Shown in pieces: positions 37,001-45,990 of a stretch of 64,000 bases of DNA. The notes under the pieces were generated by a model. The model searched no databases and was not told where the DNA came from. It worked only from the letters and a program-made list of their open reading frames with translations. The DNA lies in contig NZ_REFW01000001.1 in assembly GCF_003688855.1 (NCBI RefSeq), positions 558,001 through 622,000 of the forward strand, given 5' to 3'. Source of the DNA: Tessaracoccus antarcticus (lineage in GTDB: Bacteria > Actinomycetota > Actinomycetes > Propionibacteriales > Propionibacteriaceae). Each line of letters opens with the position of its first letter. Positions within the stretch are counted from its first letter, which is position 1. Both the position numbers and the translations under genes were made by a program.

Positions 37001-37915
37001 TCAGCCGACGCGGGCGCCGCCGGAGAAGGGCATCGAGTCCACCGATGCGACGCGGACGCCGCTGCGCGGGTTGGCCGCGTCGACGATCTTGCCGTTGCCG
37101 ATGTAGATGCCCACGTGGCTGATGGGGCTGTAGTAGAACACCAGGTCGCCCGGCTGAAGGTTGCTCCTCGAGACCCGCGTGCCCATGGACGACTGGGTGC
37201 GCGAGCTGTGGGGAAGCGTGATGCCTGCCTGCTTGTAGGCGTAGGCGGTCAGCCCTGAGCAGTCGAAGGAGCTGGGACCGGAGGCGTTGTGCACGTACCG
37301 GCTGCCGACCTTGGCCAGCGCGGCGGAAACGATCTTCTGCTTGGAGGACCCGGTGGCGGCCGCAGCCGCCTTCGCGACGGACTGCTCCACGGGCACATTG
37401 GCCAGCTTCGGGGCGGCGGCGGGAATGGTCGTCACGGCCGCGACGGCGGAGCTGCTGAACTGCACGATGTTGTTGACGACCCACTTCTTGCCGGTGAGCG
37501 CGTAGGAGCGGCAGCCGCCCAGGCCCGTGGCGGCGGTGTCGCACTCGGTCTTCCACTTGCGGCCGTCGGAGGCGGTCCAGGTCCCCTTGTGGCCGAGTGG
37601 GTTCTTCGCCCAGGCGGCGCGGGAGGAGGGGAGGTAGGTGAGGTTGTTGAAGACCCAACCCTTGTGTGACACGTTGGCGCCGCCGGACTTCACGATCTTG
37701 GTGGTCCAGATCTTCGTCTCGCACCGTACGACGGAGGAGGAGTACTTCTCGCAGGCGGTCTTCCAGTAGCGGCCGTTGACGAGGTGGTCGCCGGGCTGCG
37801 AGTAGACCTTGGCCTGCGAGGATGACGTGTTCGCGTGAGCGGCGTTCGAGGGGACCAGAGCGAGGGTGACCCCCATGAGTGCTGCCATGAGTGCTGGCAG
37901 GATGCGCTTCAACAT
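37001..37915 (-). CDS. Secreted NlpC/P60 peptidoglycan hydrolase with N-terminal four-Cys module, 304 aa
   Basis: A signal peptide (residues 1-28, ending AAHA) is followed by a four-Cys module (38-153), an Ala/Pro linker and an NlpC/P60 cysteine peptidase domain (190-304). Catalytic Cys219 lies in SSFDCSGLTAYAY, His in PISHVGIYIGNG and a polar third residue near NPRSG. Such enzymes cut peptide crosslinks (typically D-Glu-mDAP or relatives) in cell wall. The start is the ATG at 37915; the upstream frame to 37963 precedes the signal peptide. The module being N-terminal here suggests a targeting or binding role rather than a sorting signal. Confidence 0.92.
   Translation of the reverse strand: MLKRILPALMAALMGVTLALVPSNAAHANTSSSQAKVYSQPGDHLVNGRYWKTACEKYSSSVVRCETKIWTTKIVKSGGANVSHKGWVFNNLTYLPSSRAAWAKNPLGHKGTWTASDGRKWKTECDTAATGLGGCRSYALTGKKWVVNNIVQFSSSAVAAVTTIPAAAPKLANVPVEQSVAKAAAAATGSSKQKIVSAALAKVGSRYVHNASGPSSFDCSGLTAYAYKQAGITLPHSSRTQSSMGTRVSRSNLQPGDLVFYYSPISHVGIYIGNGKIVDAANPRSGVRVASVDSMPFSGGARVG
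37454..37804 (-). other. Four-Cys module, copy C (N-terminal in NlpC/P60 protein)
   Basis: Residues 38-154: YWKTACEKYSSSVVRCETK, IWTTKI, GWVFNNLTYLP, WAKNPLG, WKTECDTAATGLGGCRS and WVVNNIVQF. All four cysteines and the FNNLTYLP core match copies A and B; the stretch before the last aromatic strand is shorter. Confidence 0.83.
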
Positions 37916-38130
37916 GTGTGTGTGAACCTTCCACGACGGACGATGACCATAGGAAGGTAACATTAGAAACTGAGGATTTCAAAGGCAATACTCAGATTGG
38001 TCTCACAGGCTAAGCGTTCTGGCTGCTCCAAGCTGCTCCTGGAGGCAGCTGGATCCTGAGATTTCTTTGGTTGTCGAGCGTGAGTTCCCCACAGTTCGTG
38101 CGGCGGCACCGACCTGCACGCCAGCATGAC

Positions 38131-38165
38131 AACGGCCCCCGGAAAACAATTCCCGGGGGCCGTTT
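38131..38165 (-). terminator. Terminator of the Dps gene
   Basis: AACGGCCCCCGG pairs with CCGGGGGCCGTT around an AT-rich loop (GAAAACAATTC); on the minus strand it lies 16 bases after the Dps stop. Confidence 0.8.
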
Positions 38166-38180
38166 GCGAACTGGAGGTGC

Positions 38181-38786
38181 TCAGTCGATCCTGCGATCGC
38201 CCTCCATGGCCTGCTGGGCCGCTTCCTGCTCCGTGGTGGCGGTGCTGGTGGACAGCGTGCCCTCATCGTCCTGAAGGTGCGCGCGGACGAACCACTGGTA
38301 CTGCTCCATCTCGCCGGTCTGGCCGATGAGAATGTCCTCGGTGATCGGGTCGACGTCGCCCGCAAGGTCGATGACCCGGCGGTGGTTCTCGATGACACGC
38401 GTGTACACGATGTCGAGCGCACCCAGGTGTTCGGATGCCTGCGCCAGGCCGATGGGGTAGTCATCCCAGTCGCGGTCTCTCACGAGTGCGCCGGGCGTAC
38501 CAACGGGGGGCACGCCCATGGTGGCCATCCGCTCGGCGACAGCGTCCGTCATCTCCCGCACTGCGTCCACCTGTGGGTCAAGCATTTTGTGGACGCCGAT
38601 GAACTTCGGGCCCACGACGTTCCAGTGGGCGTGCTTGAGCGTCAGGTGGAGGTCGTTGAGGTTGTGAAGGCAGCTCTGGAGTTCCTTCGCCAGATCCTGG
38701 CCCTCCTCAAGCTTCACGCCCGGGACAGTGTATGAGTCGGTCATGCTCTTGCGGGCCGTTGCCCTCGTGGTCTTCTTTCCTGCCAT
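38181..38786 (-). CDS. dps: Dps-family DNA-protecting ferritin-like protein, 201 aa
   Basis: Dodecameric mini-ferritin that oxidises and stores iron and shields DNA. The ferroxidase-type ligands are seen in LTLKHAHWNVVGPKFIGVHKMLDPQVD followed by REMTDAVAERMATMG. A Lys/Arg-rich N-terminus (AGKKTTRATARKS) resembles DNA-binding tails, and a Gln/Glu-rich C-terminal tail follows. The start is the ATG at 38786 behind CCAGGAGG; translation from 38849 would add an unrelated stretch. Monocistronic with its own terminator. Confidence 0.94.
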   Translation of the reverse strand: MAGKKTTRATARKSMTDSYTVPGVKLEEGQDLAKELQSCLHNLNDLHLTLKHAHWNVVGPKFIGVHKMLDPQVDAVREMTDAVAERMATMGVPPVGTPGALVRDRDWDDYPIGLAQASEHLGALDIVYTRVIENHRRVIDLAGDVDPITEDILIGQTGEMEQYQWFVRAHLQDDEGTLSTSTATTEQEAAQQAMEGDRRID

Positions 38787-38910
38787 GCCATTCCTCCTGG
38801 TGGTGGTCTGCCAACTGAAGCGGGGGTGCCGGACGTGAAGGCCCAGCACACTGTTCGTTTTCCAATTTAGCGCGGCTCAGGTTCACCCACGTCGGCGAGG
38901 GGAACTGGCC

Positions 38911-39858
38911 TCAGATGAGGCCCTTCTCCTTCAGCCAGTCGGCCGCGATCGTGGAGGGCGAAGCCTTCTCGTCGCCCTGGTTGCGGGCGTTCATGGCGAT
39001 GAGATCGTCGGTGGTCAGGGCCTTGCTGACGGCGTTGAGACGCTCGTCAGCGGATGCCGGGACCTTCTCGCTGGCAAGCGCGAACACCTGCTGCGACACG
39101 ATCATGTTCAACGGATCCTCCAGAACCACGAAGTTGTTCTCCGCGATGGCCGGGGTGGTGGAGTAGATGTCCGCCAGGTCGACGTCGCCGTCGACGAGCG
39201 CCTGCACCGTGAGGGGGCCACCGCCATCGTCAATGGGTGTGAAGGAGATGTTGGCGGCCGGCACCCCGTAGATGTCCGTGAGCCCCTTGGGGCCGTAGGG
39301 GCGCTCCGCCAGTTCGGGGTTGCCCGCCAGCCGCAGTTTGCCGCCGAAGGTGGAGAGGTCGGCCAGCGAGGTGACCTTGTTCTTGGAGGAGAAGTCCGAC
39401 GTCACCACCCACGAGTCCTTGTCCTCCGCGGAGGATGGGTCCAGTACGCGCAGACCTTCCGGGGTGTTGTCACGCAACTGGGACAACACGTCCTCGGGTG
39501 ACTTGGCCGTGGTCTTGGGGTCCCAGAACTGCAGAAGGTTGCCCGTGTACTCCGGAAGGAGGTCCACGGATCCATCCTTGATGGCGGCGATGTAGGTCTC
39601 GCGCGCGCCGATCTGCATGTTGCGTTTGACGGTGATCCCGTCAGCCTCCAGCGTCTGCGCGTACAACTCCGCGATGATCTCCGCCTCGGGGAAGCGTGCC
39701 GATCCCACGGTGATCGTGGTGGCGGCCGCTGTCTCACTCGCACCGGTGGTGGCGGAGGGGGAAGATGTGGCCATGGGGTCGGCGTTGGAGCAGCCGGCTG
39801 CGAGAGCGGCGACGGCGGTGAAGCCGATCAGCGCGCGGCGGGTGAATTGTGGGCTCAT
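38911..39858 (-). CDS. Osmoprotectant ABC transporter substrate-binding lipoprotein (OpuCC type), 315 aa
   Basis: Extracytoplasmic receptor for a quaternary-amine osmolyte (glycine betaine, carnitine, choline or similar). A twin-arginine-like start SPQFTRRALIGF leads to a lipobox LAAGC, so it is probably a lipoprotein. The mature part has TITVGSARFPEAEIIAELYAQ, RETYIAAIKDGSVDLLPEYTG and DDGGGPLTVQALVDGDVDLAD, typical of OpuBC/OpuCC proteins. The start is the ATG at 39858, AGGA upstream. Last gene of a four-gene minus-strand operon (ATPase, permease, permease, receptor). Confidence 0.93.
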   Translation of the reverse strand: MSPQFTRRALIGFTAVAALAAGCSNADPMATSSPSATTGASETAAATTITVGSARFPEAEIIAELYAQTLEADGITVKRNMQIGARETYIAAIKDGSVDLLPEYTGNLLQFWDPKTTAKSPEDVLSQLRDNTPEGLRVLDPSSAEDKDSWVVTSDFSSKNKVTSLADLSTFGGKLRLAGNPELAERPYGPKGLTDIYGVPAANISFTPIDDGGGPLTVQALVDGDVDLADIYSTTPAIAENNFVVLEDPLNMIVSQQVFALASEKVPASADERLNAVSKALTTDDLIAMNARNQGDEKASPSTIAADWLKEKGLI

Positions 39859-39977
39859 GAGTGCGGTCCTTTTCCAGGGAAGAGTGCATGTCGATGCTAG
39901 TCGGCGCTGGGGCGAGTAGTGAGTGGATGCGTTCGCTGTTGGCGGTATTCCGGGGATTGGGGTCCGGTGCGCGGGCC

Positions 39978-40682
39978 TCAACGTCCCTCAAGACGGCCGG
40001 TTCCCAGCGCGATGCTGACCCCTGAGGGCACCAGCCACCGCTGGAGCAGGAGAATGCCGCCGTCGAGGATGAGCGCGAGAGCGATCACGAGGATGGCCCC
40101 GCCGAGCATGCGGGTGTAGTCGGCCACGGCCTGGCCGTCGAGGATGAAGCGGCCGAGGCCACCCAGACCCAGGAAGGCGCTCAGGGTGGCCGTGGCGATG
40201 ACCTGCAGGACGGCGGACCGCAGACCGCCCACGAGCAGGGGGGCCGCGAGGGGTACCTCCACCCGGCCCACGATCTGCCATTCGTTGAGGCCCGAGGCGC
40301 GGGCGCCGTCCACCACGTCGGGGTCGACGGCCTCCACCCCCGAGTACGCGGCCGCCAGCAGCGGTGGGATGGCAAGGATGGCCAGCACGATGGTCGATGG
40401 CACGATGGCCAGCCGGAGACCCAGAGACATGGTGACGGCCAGCAAGGTCAGCAGCCCGAGGGAGGGCAGCGCGCGCAGTGCTCCCGTCAGGCCGATCGCC
40501 AGGGCGCGGCCCTTACCAGTGTGACCGATGTACAGGCCGGCAGGCATGGCGATGACGAGGGCCAGCACGAGCGCCAGCAGGCAGTACCAAAGATGCTCAA
40601 GGATGCGGGCGGTGATGCCGTTGGGTCCCGGCCAGTTGGCGGGATCAACGAGCCACGCGAAGGCGTCGGCGAACTGGATCAT
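39978..40682 (-). CDS. Osmoprotectant ABC transporter permease (OpuCD type), 234 aa
   Basis: Membrane component with about six helices and the binding-protein-dependent transport loop GVEAVDPDVVDGARASGLNEWQIV, where the EAA-like motif couples to the ATPase. The preceding segment RALPSLGLLTLLAV and the C-terminal SAFLGLGGLGRFILDGQAVAD are typical of OpuB/OpuC permeases. It starts at the ATG at 40682, overlapping the upstream permease stop by four bases. Confidence 0.92.
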   Translation of the reverse strand: MIQFADAFAWLVDPANWPGPNGITARILEHLWYCLLALVLALVIAMPAGLYIGHTGKGRALAIGLTGALRALPSLGLLTLLAVTMSLGLRLAIVPSTIVLAILAIPPLLAAAYSGVEAVDPDVVDGARASGLNEWQIVGRVEVPLAAPLLVGGLRSAVLQVIATATLSAFLGLGGLGRFILDGQAVADYTRMLGGAILVIALALILDGGILLLQRWLVPSGVSIALGTGRLEGR

Positions 40683-41335
40683 CCGCGCCTCCTGTCGGTG
40701 GCGCGCACCCACGGTAGGAGAAGTCGGCCAGCCACGACGATGATGACGTCGAAGATGACGGCGAGGACGACGGTGCCGATGACACCCACCATGATCTCCG
40801 TGGGGAAACCGCGCTGGTACCCGTTGGTGAAGAAGTATCCCAGGGACGGGACGCCGATGAGCGCACCCACTGACACCAACGACAGTGTGGAGGCACTGAC
40901 CACCCGCGTCCCGGCCAGCAGCGGCGGACCTGCGAGCGGCAGGGCAACCCGCCAGAACACCTGACGGGGGGAGTGTCCGATGGCCAGGGCGTCGTCGCGG
41001 ATGATGCGTCCTACGGAGTCGAAGGCGTCCACGGCCGTGCGCACGAGCAGGGCCACGCCGTACAGGGTCAGGGCCACCACCAGGTTGAGGGGGTCAAGGA
41101 TGCGGGTGCCGAGGACGACGGGCAGCAGAACGAACAGCGGGAGCGACGGGAGTGCGTACAACACGCCGCTGATCGGGACGAGGACGCGCCGGGCACTCTT
41201 CTGGCGGTGTGCCCACCATGCGATGGGCACGGCGATCAGGAGGCTCAGGAAAATCGGCAGCACGGAAACCTGAACATGTGCCCAGGACATCATGAGAATC
41301 TGGCCCATGTTGTCGGCCACCCAATCGAACCTCAT
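40679..41335 (-). CDS. Osmoprotectant ABC transporter permease (OpuCB type), 218 aa
   Basis: Second permease of the heteromeric importer. It has six hydrophobic segments, LYALPSLPLFVLLPVVLG, and the coupling loop VDAFDSVGRIIRDDALAIGHSP. STLSLVSVGALIGVPSLGYFFTNGYQRG matches the conserved C-terminal part of OpuC permeases (quoted without the join). Start and stop overlap the ATPase gene and the next permease by four bases each, so the three are coupled. Confidence 0.92.
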   Translation of the reverse strand: MRFDWVADNMGQILMMSWAHVQVSVLPIFLSLLIAVPIAWWAHRQKSARRVLVPISGVLYALPSLPLFVLLPVVLGTRILDPLNLVVALTLYGVALLVRTAVDAFDSVGRIIRDDALAIGHSPRQVFWRVALPLAGPPLLAGTRVVSASTLSLVSVGALIGVPSLGYFFTNGYQRGFPTEIMVGVIGTVVLAVIFDVIIVVAGRLLLPWVRATDRRRG

Positions 41336-42156
41336 CCGGCCGCCCCACGGTCGTCCTGCAGCACCCCCGTCACATGACCGGCGGCATCGACCACGATGTG
41401 GCGGCCGTCGCGCATCTCCGTGCGCAGGTGGCGGCGGGGCCCACCAATGAAGTTCGCGACGAAATCGTCCGCCGGGTCCAGGAGGATGTTGGCGGGGCTG
41501 CCGTGCTGTGCCACCTCGGCGCCGGTCCGCAGCACCAGCACCTGTTGTCCCAGCAGGAACGCCTCGTCCACGTCATGGGTGACGAAGAGGATGGTCTTGG
41601 CCAGTTCGTTCTGCAGGTGAAGCAGCTCCCGCTGGAGTTCGGCACGCACCACGGGGTCCACGGCGCCGAAGGGTTCGTCCATGAGGAGAATGTTGGGGTC
41701 CGACGCCAGGGCGCGGGCCACACCGATGCGCTGGCGCTGGCCACCGGAGAGTTGGCTCGGGTATCGCTTGGCCACCGACTGTTCCAGGCCCACCAGGTCC
41801 AGCAGTTCTGACGCGCGGGCGTGGGCGGAGCGGCGTGTGGCGCCCAGCAGCAGCGGGACCGTCGCGATGTTGTCCACCACGGTGCGGTGGGGCAGCAGGC
41901 CACCGGACTGCATGACGTAGCCGATGCTTCGCCGCAGCTTCACGGGATCGCTGTGGGCCACGTCGTCGCCGTCGATGGAGACGGATCCGGACGACGGATC
42001 CACCATCCTGTTGACCATCCGCATCAGGGTGGTCTTGCCGCAGCCGGAGCTGCCGAGCAGCACCACCACTTCGTGCGAAGGCACCTCGAGGGTGAAGTCG
42101 TCGACCGCGATGGTGCCATCCGGGTATTCCTTGTGGACGTGGTCGAAACGGATCAT
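41332..42156 (-). CDS. Osmoprotectant ABC transporter ATPase (OpuCA type), 274 aa
   Basis: ATP-binding subunit powering betaine-type uptake. Walker A GSSGCGKTT, Q-loop GYVMQSGGLLPHRTV, signature LSGGQRQRIGVARAL, Walker B ILLMDEPFGAVDP and switch His in FVTHDVDEA are all intact. The C-terminus after the ABC domain is short (about 40 residues), without the paired CBS domains of E. coli ProV-like proteins. First gene of the operon; GAGGG lies before the ATG. No regulator is adjacent. Confidence 0.94.
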   Translation of the reverse strand: MIRFDHVHKEYPDGTIAVDDFTLEVPSHEVVVLLGSSGCGKTTLMRMVNRMVDPSSGSVSIDGDDVAHSDPVKLRRSIGYVMQSGGLLPHRTVVDNIATVPLLLGATRRSAHARASELLDLVGLEQSVAKRYPSQLSGGQRQRIGVARALASDPNILLMDEPFGAVDPVVRAELQRELLHLQNELAKTILFVTHDVDEAFLLGQQVLVLRTGAEVAQHGSPANILLDPADDFVANFIGGPRRHLRTEMRDGRHIVVDAAGHVTGVLQDDRGAAG

Positions 42157-42249
42157 GGGACGACCACCCTCTGTTGCCTGGGCATGGGGAGCCTCCTTTG
42201 TGGCCTCGCCAGCGTACAGCGGGGTCTAGTCATGGCCGGGCAGAATTGC

Positions 42250-42279
42250 TTGCCAAAGCTCTCTTGGGGGGCGCACAAT
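42250..42279 (+). promoter_or_regulatory. Promoter of the GH43 gene
   Basis: TTGCCA (42250-42255) and CACAAT (42274-42279) with an 18-bp spacer; the expected start is near 42286, just before the palindromic operator. Confidence 0.5.
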
Positions 42280-42293
42280 GATGACCATCCCTG

Positions 42294-42309
42294 TTTTCAA
42301 CGTTGAAAA
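42294..42309. promoter_or_regulatory. Perfect palindromic LacI-type operator before the GH43 gene
   Basis: TTTTCAACGTTGAAAA, a perfect 16-bp palindrome with central CG, lies between the presumed transcript start and the ATG at 42324, a position suited to repression by roadblock. No LacI gene is adjacent in the window. Confidence 0.75.
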
Positions 42310-42323
42310 GACGAGGTGGCATC

Positions 42324-44162
42324 ATGCGTGCATCACCAGCTTTGGCCGTGGCGATCGCACTGGCTCTTCTCCTGGGCATTTCCCCGCCGGCCGCGCCGGA
42401 CGCTCATGCCGACGCTACGCCGGCACCTCCCATCAGCCCTGTCATCAAGGAGAACTTCCCGGACCCGGACGTCCTGCAGGTGGGCGGCACCTATCACGCC
42501 TATGCCACGAACTCCGATGGCGTCAACGTGCAGCACGCAACGTCGAAGAACCTGCGTACGTGGACGGAGCGGCCTGATGCCATGCCCACCGTGGGTGACT
42601 GGGTGGGGCCCTGCAGCGTTGCCCCCGATGGCACGGAGGATTTCTGCGTGTGGGCGCCGGAGGTGACCGCCGTTGAGGGCGGCTATGCCCTGTACTACAC
42701 GGCGCACGACAGGGCTTCGGACCTGCAGTGCATAGGACTTGCACTCGCGAAGCGTCCCGAAGGACCGTTCGTCCCCGTCGGTGAGGAAGCGCTGGTGTGT
42801 CCCACGGAACTCGGCGGGGCCATCGACGCTGCCACCTACGTCGAGAACGGCCAGCTCTACCTGCTGTGGAAGGCCGACGGCAACTGTTGCAGCCTGCCCA
42901 CAATCCTGTTCATCCAACCTCTCTCCAACGACGGCGCCACGCTGATGGGCCCTCCTGTGGAGATGATTCGCAACGATCAACCCTGGGAGGGTTCGGTGGT
43001 GGAGGCGCCGACGCTGGTGCGGGTGAACGGCACGTACCACCTGTTCTACTCCGCCAACGACTACTACGGCGGCAACTACCGCACCGGGTGGGCCACCTCG
43101 AACAGCCTGGCCGGTCCCTGGAAGAAGGCGCCGGCACCCTTCCTGAGTACCGACCTCTTCCGGGGCGGGGTGGTGGGACCGGGCGGGCAGGATGTCGTCG
43201 TACGTCGCGACGGGTCCACGGCACTGGTGTTCCATGGCTGGGACCCCACCTTCACCCGTCGCGCCATGTACGTCCGTGACCTCGACTTCATCGACGGTGT
43301 ACCCGTTGTTGACGGTGCCTCCCGGCGGTACGAAGCCGAGCAGGGACGGGTGGTCAACGCCCGCGTCGTCGCCGACGACACCGCATCCGCCTCGGCCAAG
43401 GTCGGTGGGATGGATGCGCGAGACAGTGCAGTGACCGTACGCATCCATGCCACGCGCAGCGGTTCCATGACGCTTGGTATTCGCTACTCGAACGGGTCGC
43501 GGGACGAAGCGGGGCGGCGAGTCGAGTCCACCGACAATCTCTTGGTCAACGGGCGGCGCGCGGGCAGTGTCTCCTTCGAGCACACGACGTGGGGCAACTG
43601 GCAGGTTGTTGAGCAGCGAGTCAAAGTGAAAAAGGGCTGGAACGAGATCACTCTCACACGCGGGACGTGGTTCGCTGAGTTGGACGCAGTCGATGTGTAC
43701 CGGGACCTTCCGAGGCGGTTGGCTGCGGTGGCACCCACTGAGTCGGACGACATTGCGGACGGTGCCACCCGGTATGAGGCGGAGGCCGGCGCAGTCACAA
43801 ACGCCCGGATCGTGGATGACGCCAGCGCCTCGGGTGGGCGCAAGGTGGGTGGGATGGATTTCGCCGACAGTTCCGTGACCCTGCGCGTGTGGTCGGAGAA
43901 GGGCGGACGCTCCACGCTCGGTATCCGTTTCGCCAACGGATCCGAACGGGGCGGTTACCCGCTGGAGTCGAGCGATCGGGTCTCCGTGAACGGCCGTCGC
44001 GCCGATCTGGTGGTGTTTCCCCACACCCGGTGGGGCAACTGGCAGAGGATCGAGCACACGGTGCAGCTCGCGAGGGGATGGAACACCATCACGATGACCC
44101 GTGCGAGCTTCTACACCGAGATCGACGCCGTGGACGTGCGGGCGGGGCACGGCCGCGGGTAG
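42324..44162 (+). CDS. Secreted GH43-type glycosidase with two CBM6/CBM35-like modules, 612 aa
   Basis: A signal peptide (residues 1-30) precedes a five-bladed beta-propeller of the GH43 type, which attacks arabino- or xylo-oligosaccharides and related substrates. Candidate catalytic residues are Asp47 in FPDPDV (base), Asp168 in GGAIDAAT (pKa modulator) and Glu227 in VVEAPTLV (acid). Two homologous C-terminal beta-sandwich modules follow (about 335-470 and 485-610), each with YEAE, KVGGMD, GIRYSNGS/GIRFANGS, LLVNGRR/VSVNGRR and WGNWQ landmarks, as in CBM35/CBM6. The start is the ATG at 42324 after GAGGTGGC, not TTG at 42303. A LacI-type operator lies just upstream. Confidence 0.92.
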   Translation: MRASPALAVAIALALLLGISPPAAPDAHADATPAPPISPVIKENFPDPDVLQVGGTYHAYATNSDGVNVQHATSKNLRTWTERPDAMPTVGDWVGPCSVAPDGTEDFCVWAPEVTAVEGGYALYYTAHDRASDLQCIGLALAKRPEGPFVPVGEEALVCPTELGGAIDAATYVENGQLYLLWKADGNCCSLPTILFIQPLSNDGATLMGPPVEMIRNDQPWEGSVVEAPTLVRVNGTYHLFYSANDYYGGNYRTGWATSNSLAGPWKKAPAPFLSTDLFRGGVVGPGGQDVVVRRDGSTALVFHGWDPTFTRRAMYVRDLDFIDGVPVVDGASRRYEAEQGRVVNARVVADDTASASAKVGGMDARDSAVTVRIHATRSGSMTLGIRYSNGSRDEAGRRVESTDNLLVNGRRAGSVSFEHTTWGNWQVVEQRVKVKKGWNEITLTRGTWFAELDAVDVYRDLPRRLAAVAPTESDDIADGATRYEAEAGAVTNARIVDDASASGGRKVGGMDFADSSVTLRVWSEKGGRSTLGIRFANGSERGGYPLESSDRVSVNGRRADLVVFPHTRWGNWQRIEHTVQLARGWNTITMTRASFYTEIDAVDVRAGHGRG

Positions 44163-44171
44163 CCTGACTTC

Positions 44172-45137
44172 GTGGCAGAGCAGCATGGGGTACCCGATGT
44201 GGGCGGTTGGTTTCGCACCGCCCACGTGGGACGCGACGTAGCTGGCGGCAAGGCCTGGGGCGCACCCGAGGACTCGTCATTTGGGCGCGAGTCCTCGCAC
44301 GCCGAGGTCGCTGAGGCGGCCGCGGCATTGCACGGGCTGCGCACCATGGTCCTGACCGGCGCGGGCACGTCCACGGCGTCGGGATTGGCGGACTATCGCG
44401 GTCCCGGCGCGATTCCGCGCTCCCCGATGACCTACCAGGAGTTCGTGTCCTCAGACATCGCCAGGCGTCATTACTGGGCCCGCAGCACGGTGGGTTGGCC
44501 GTCGTTTCGCGTGGCACAGCCCAACCGGGTGCATCACCTGGTGGCGGACCTCGCGACCGTTCTGCCGGTGACGGGCGTCGTGACACAGAACGTCGACGGG
44601 CTCCACCAGGCGGCCGGCTCCAACCCCGTGCTCGACCTCCACGGCCGCCTCGCCACCGTGTCGTGCCTGACCTGCGGCACGGTCATCGACCGCGAGGCGC
44701 TGCAGGCCACCCTTCTGGAATTGAACCCCGAATTCGCGTCACGACTCGACTACCTGGCGCGCCAGGCCGCGGGACTGCCCGACGGCGACGCGGAGGTGGA
44801 CCGCACTGAGGAGTTCATCTACCCCGACTGCCCGGTGTGCCGGGGGGTACTCAAACCCGACGTGGTGTATTTCGGGGAGAACGCTGACCCGGCCGTGGTG
44901 AACGCATCGTTCGACATGCTGGAGAGATCGGACGCGCTGCTGGTGCTGGGAACCAGCCTGAGCGTGATGAGCGGTCTGCGGTTCGTGCGGCGTGCTGCCA
45001 GGGACAGCAAACGGGTCATCATCGTCAACGACGGCACAACTCGCGGGGATGACCTCGCCACCCACCGCATCCACGGACGTCTGGAAAGTGTTCTCGAGGA
45101 GTTCGTGGGGTCCCTCTCAAATCTCCCACATCCCTGA
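44172..45137 (+). CDS. Sir2-family NAD-dependent protein deacylase, 321 aa
   Basis: Sirtuin removing acyl groups from lysines with NAD+. The NAD motif is [17 protein letters not shown], then [13 protein letters not shown], the catalytic His in LDLHG, and a zinc site CLTC...CPVC with a 50-residue insertion between the pairs. [11 protein letters not shown] and [17 protein letters not shown] complete the pattern. It resembles class II (SIRT4-like) sirtuins. GTG start at 44172; TAGCCT at 44160-44165, overlapping the previous stop, may be a -10 for a leaderless mRNA. The 45-residue N-terminal extension is unusual but not diagnostic. Confidence 0.92.
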   Translation: MAEQHGVPDVGGWFRTAHVGRDVAGGKAWGAPEDSSFGRESSHAEVAEAAAALHGLRTMVLTGAGTSTASGLADYRGPGAIPRSPMTYQEFVSSDIARRHYWARSTVGWPSFRVAQPNRVHHLVADLATVLPVTGVVTQNVDGLHQAAGSNPVLDLHGRLATVSCLTCGTVIDREALQATLLELNPEFASRLDYLARQAAGLPDGDAEVDRTEEFIYPDCPVCRGVLKPDVVYFGENADPAVVNASFDMLERSDALLVLGTSLSVMSGLRFVRRAARDSKRVIIVNDGTTRGDDLATHRIHGRLESVLEEFVGSLSNLPHP

Positions 45138-45159
45138 GGGCCGCAGATACTCTGGTGTC

Positions 45160-45957
45160 ATGCGAACCCGTGCGGACATCAAGTGCTGGCTCACGGACAT
45201 GGACGGGGTGCTCGTCCGCGAGAACACCGCCATTCCCGGGGCACAGGAAGTCATTGAGAAATGGCGGCGTGAGGGCACCGAATTCCTGGTGCTCACCAAC
45301 AACTCCATCTACACGCCCCGAGACCTCGCCGCCCGACTCCAGGCCTCCGGCCTCGACGTCCCCGAGGAGCGGATATGGACGTCCGCGCTGGCCACCGCCG
45401 ATTTCCTGAAAGACCAGCAGCCGGGGGGCTCCGCCTACGTCATCGGCGAGGCGGGTCTGATGATGGCGTTGCACGAGGCGGGCATGGTCATGACGGACCA
45501 GCATCCCGACTACGTGGTGGTGGGGGAGACACGCACCTATTCGTTCGAGTCGGTGACCACAGCCATCCGTCTGATCGCCGGCGGGGCCCGTTTCATCGCC
45601 ACGAACCCCGACGCCACCGGCCCCACGGAGCAGGGGATCGTGCCAGCCACCGGTGCCATTGCGGCGCTGATCACGAAAGCCACCGGCCGTGAGCCCTACG
45701 TTGTGGGCAAGCCCAACCCGATGATGTTCCGCTCGGCACTGAACAAGATCGGCGCCCACAGCGAGGAGACGGGGATGGTGGGAGACCGCATGGACACCGA
45801 CGTGGTCGCGGGGATCGAGGCGGGACTCCACACCATCCTCGTGCTCACGGGAATCATGGGTGTCGAGGAAATCGAGACGTTCCCCTACCGTCCCACCGAG
45901 GTCATGGCCAGCATCGCCGACCTGCTGGAGCCTGCACCACGGGACGAGGACGAGTAG
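45160..45957 (+). CDS. HAD-IIA family (NagD-like) phosphatase, 265 aa
   Basis: Haloacid-dehalogenase phosphatase with a C2-type cap. Motif I is [11 protein letters not shown] (nucleophile and acid Asp), motif II VLTNNS, the cap carries [14 protein letters not shown], then [23 protein letters not shown] (Lys) and the Mg site [18 protein letters not shown]. The substrate, perhaps a nucleotide or sugar phosphate, is not predictable. The start is the ATG at 45160, eight bases after a GATACT -10, indicating a leaderless mRNA; the open frame before it is the 3' part of the sirtuin gene. Confidence 0.92.
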   Translation: MRTRADIKCWLTDMDGVLVRENTAIPGAQEVIEKWRREGTEFLVLTNNSIYTPRDLAARLQASGLDVPEERIWTSALATADFLKDQQPGGSAYVIGEAGLMMALHEAGMVMTDQHPDYVVVGETRTYSFESVTTAIRLIAGGARFIATNPDATGPTEQGIVPATGAIAALITKATGREPYVVGKPNPMMFRSALNKIGAHSEETGMVGDRMDTDVVAGIEAGLHTILVLTGIMGVEEIETFPYRPTEVMASIADLLEPAPRDEDE

Positions 45958-45990
45958 GGGTCCGGCTCGAAGACTGCACAGGGTCGAGGG

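Noticed and set aside
37916-38130. Riboswitch (for example a c-di-AMP type) before the NlpC/P60 gene
   Set aside because: Such elements often precede wall hydrolases, so I looked, but I could not find the conserved core sequences or a convincing multi-stem structure in this 215-base leader region.
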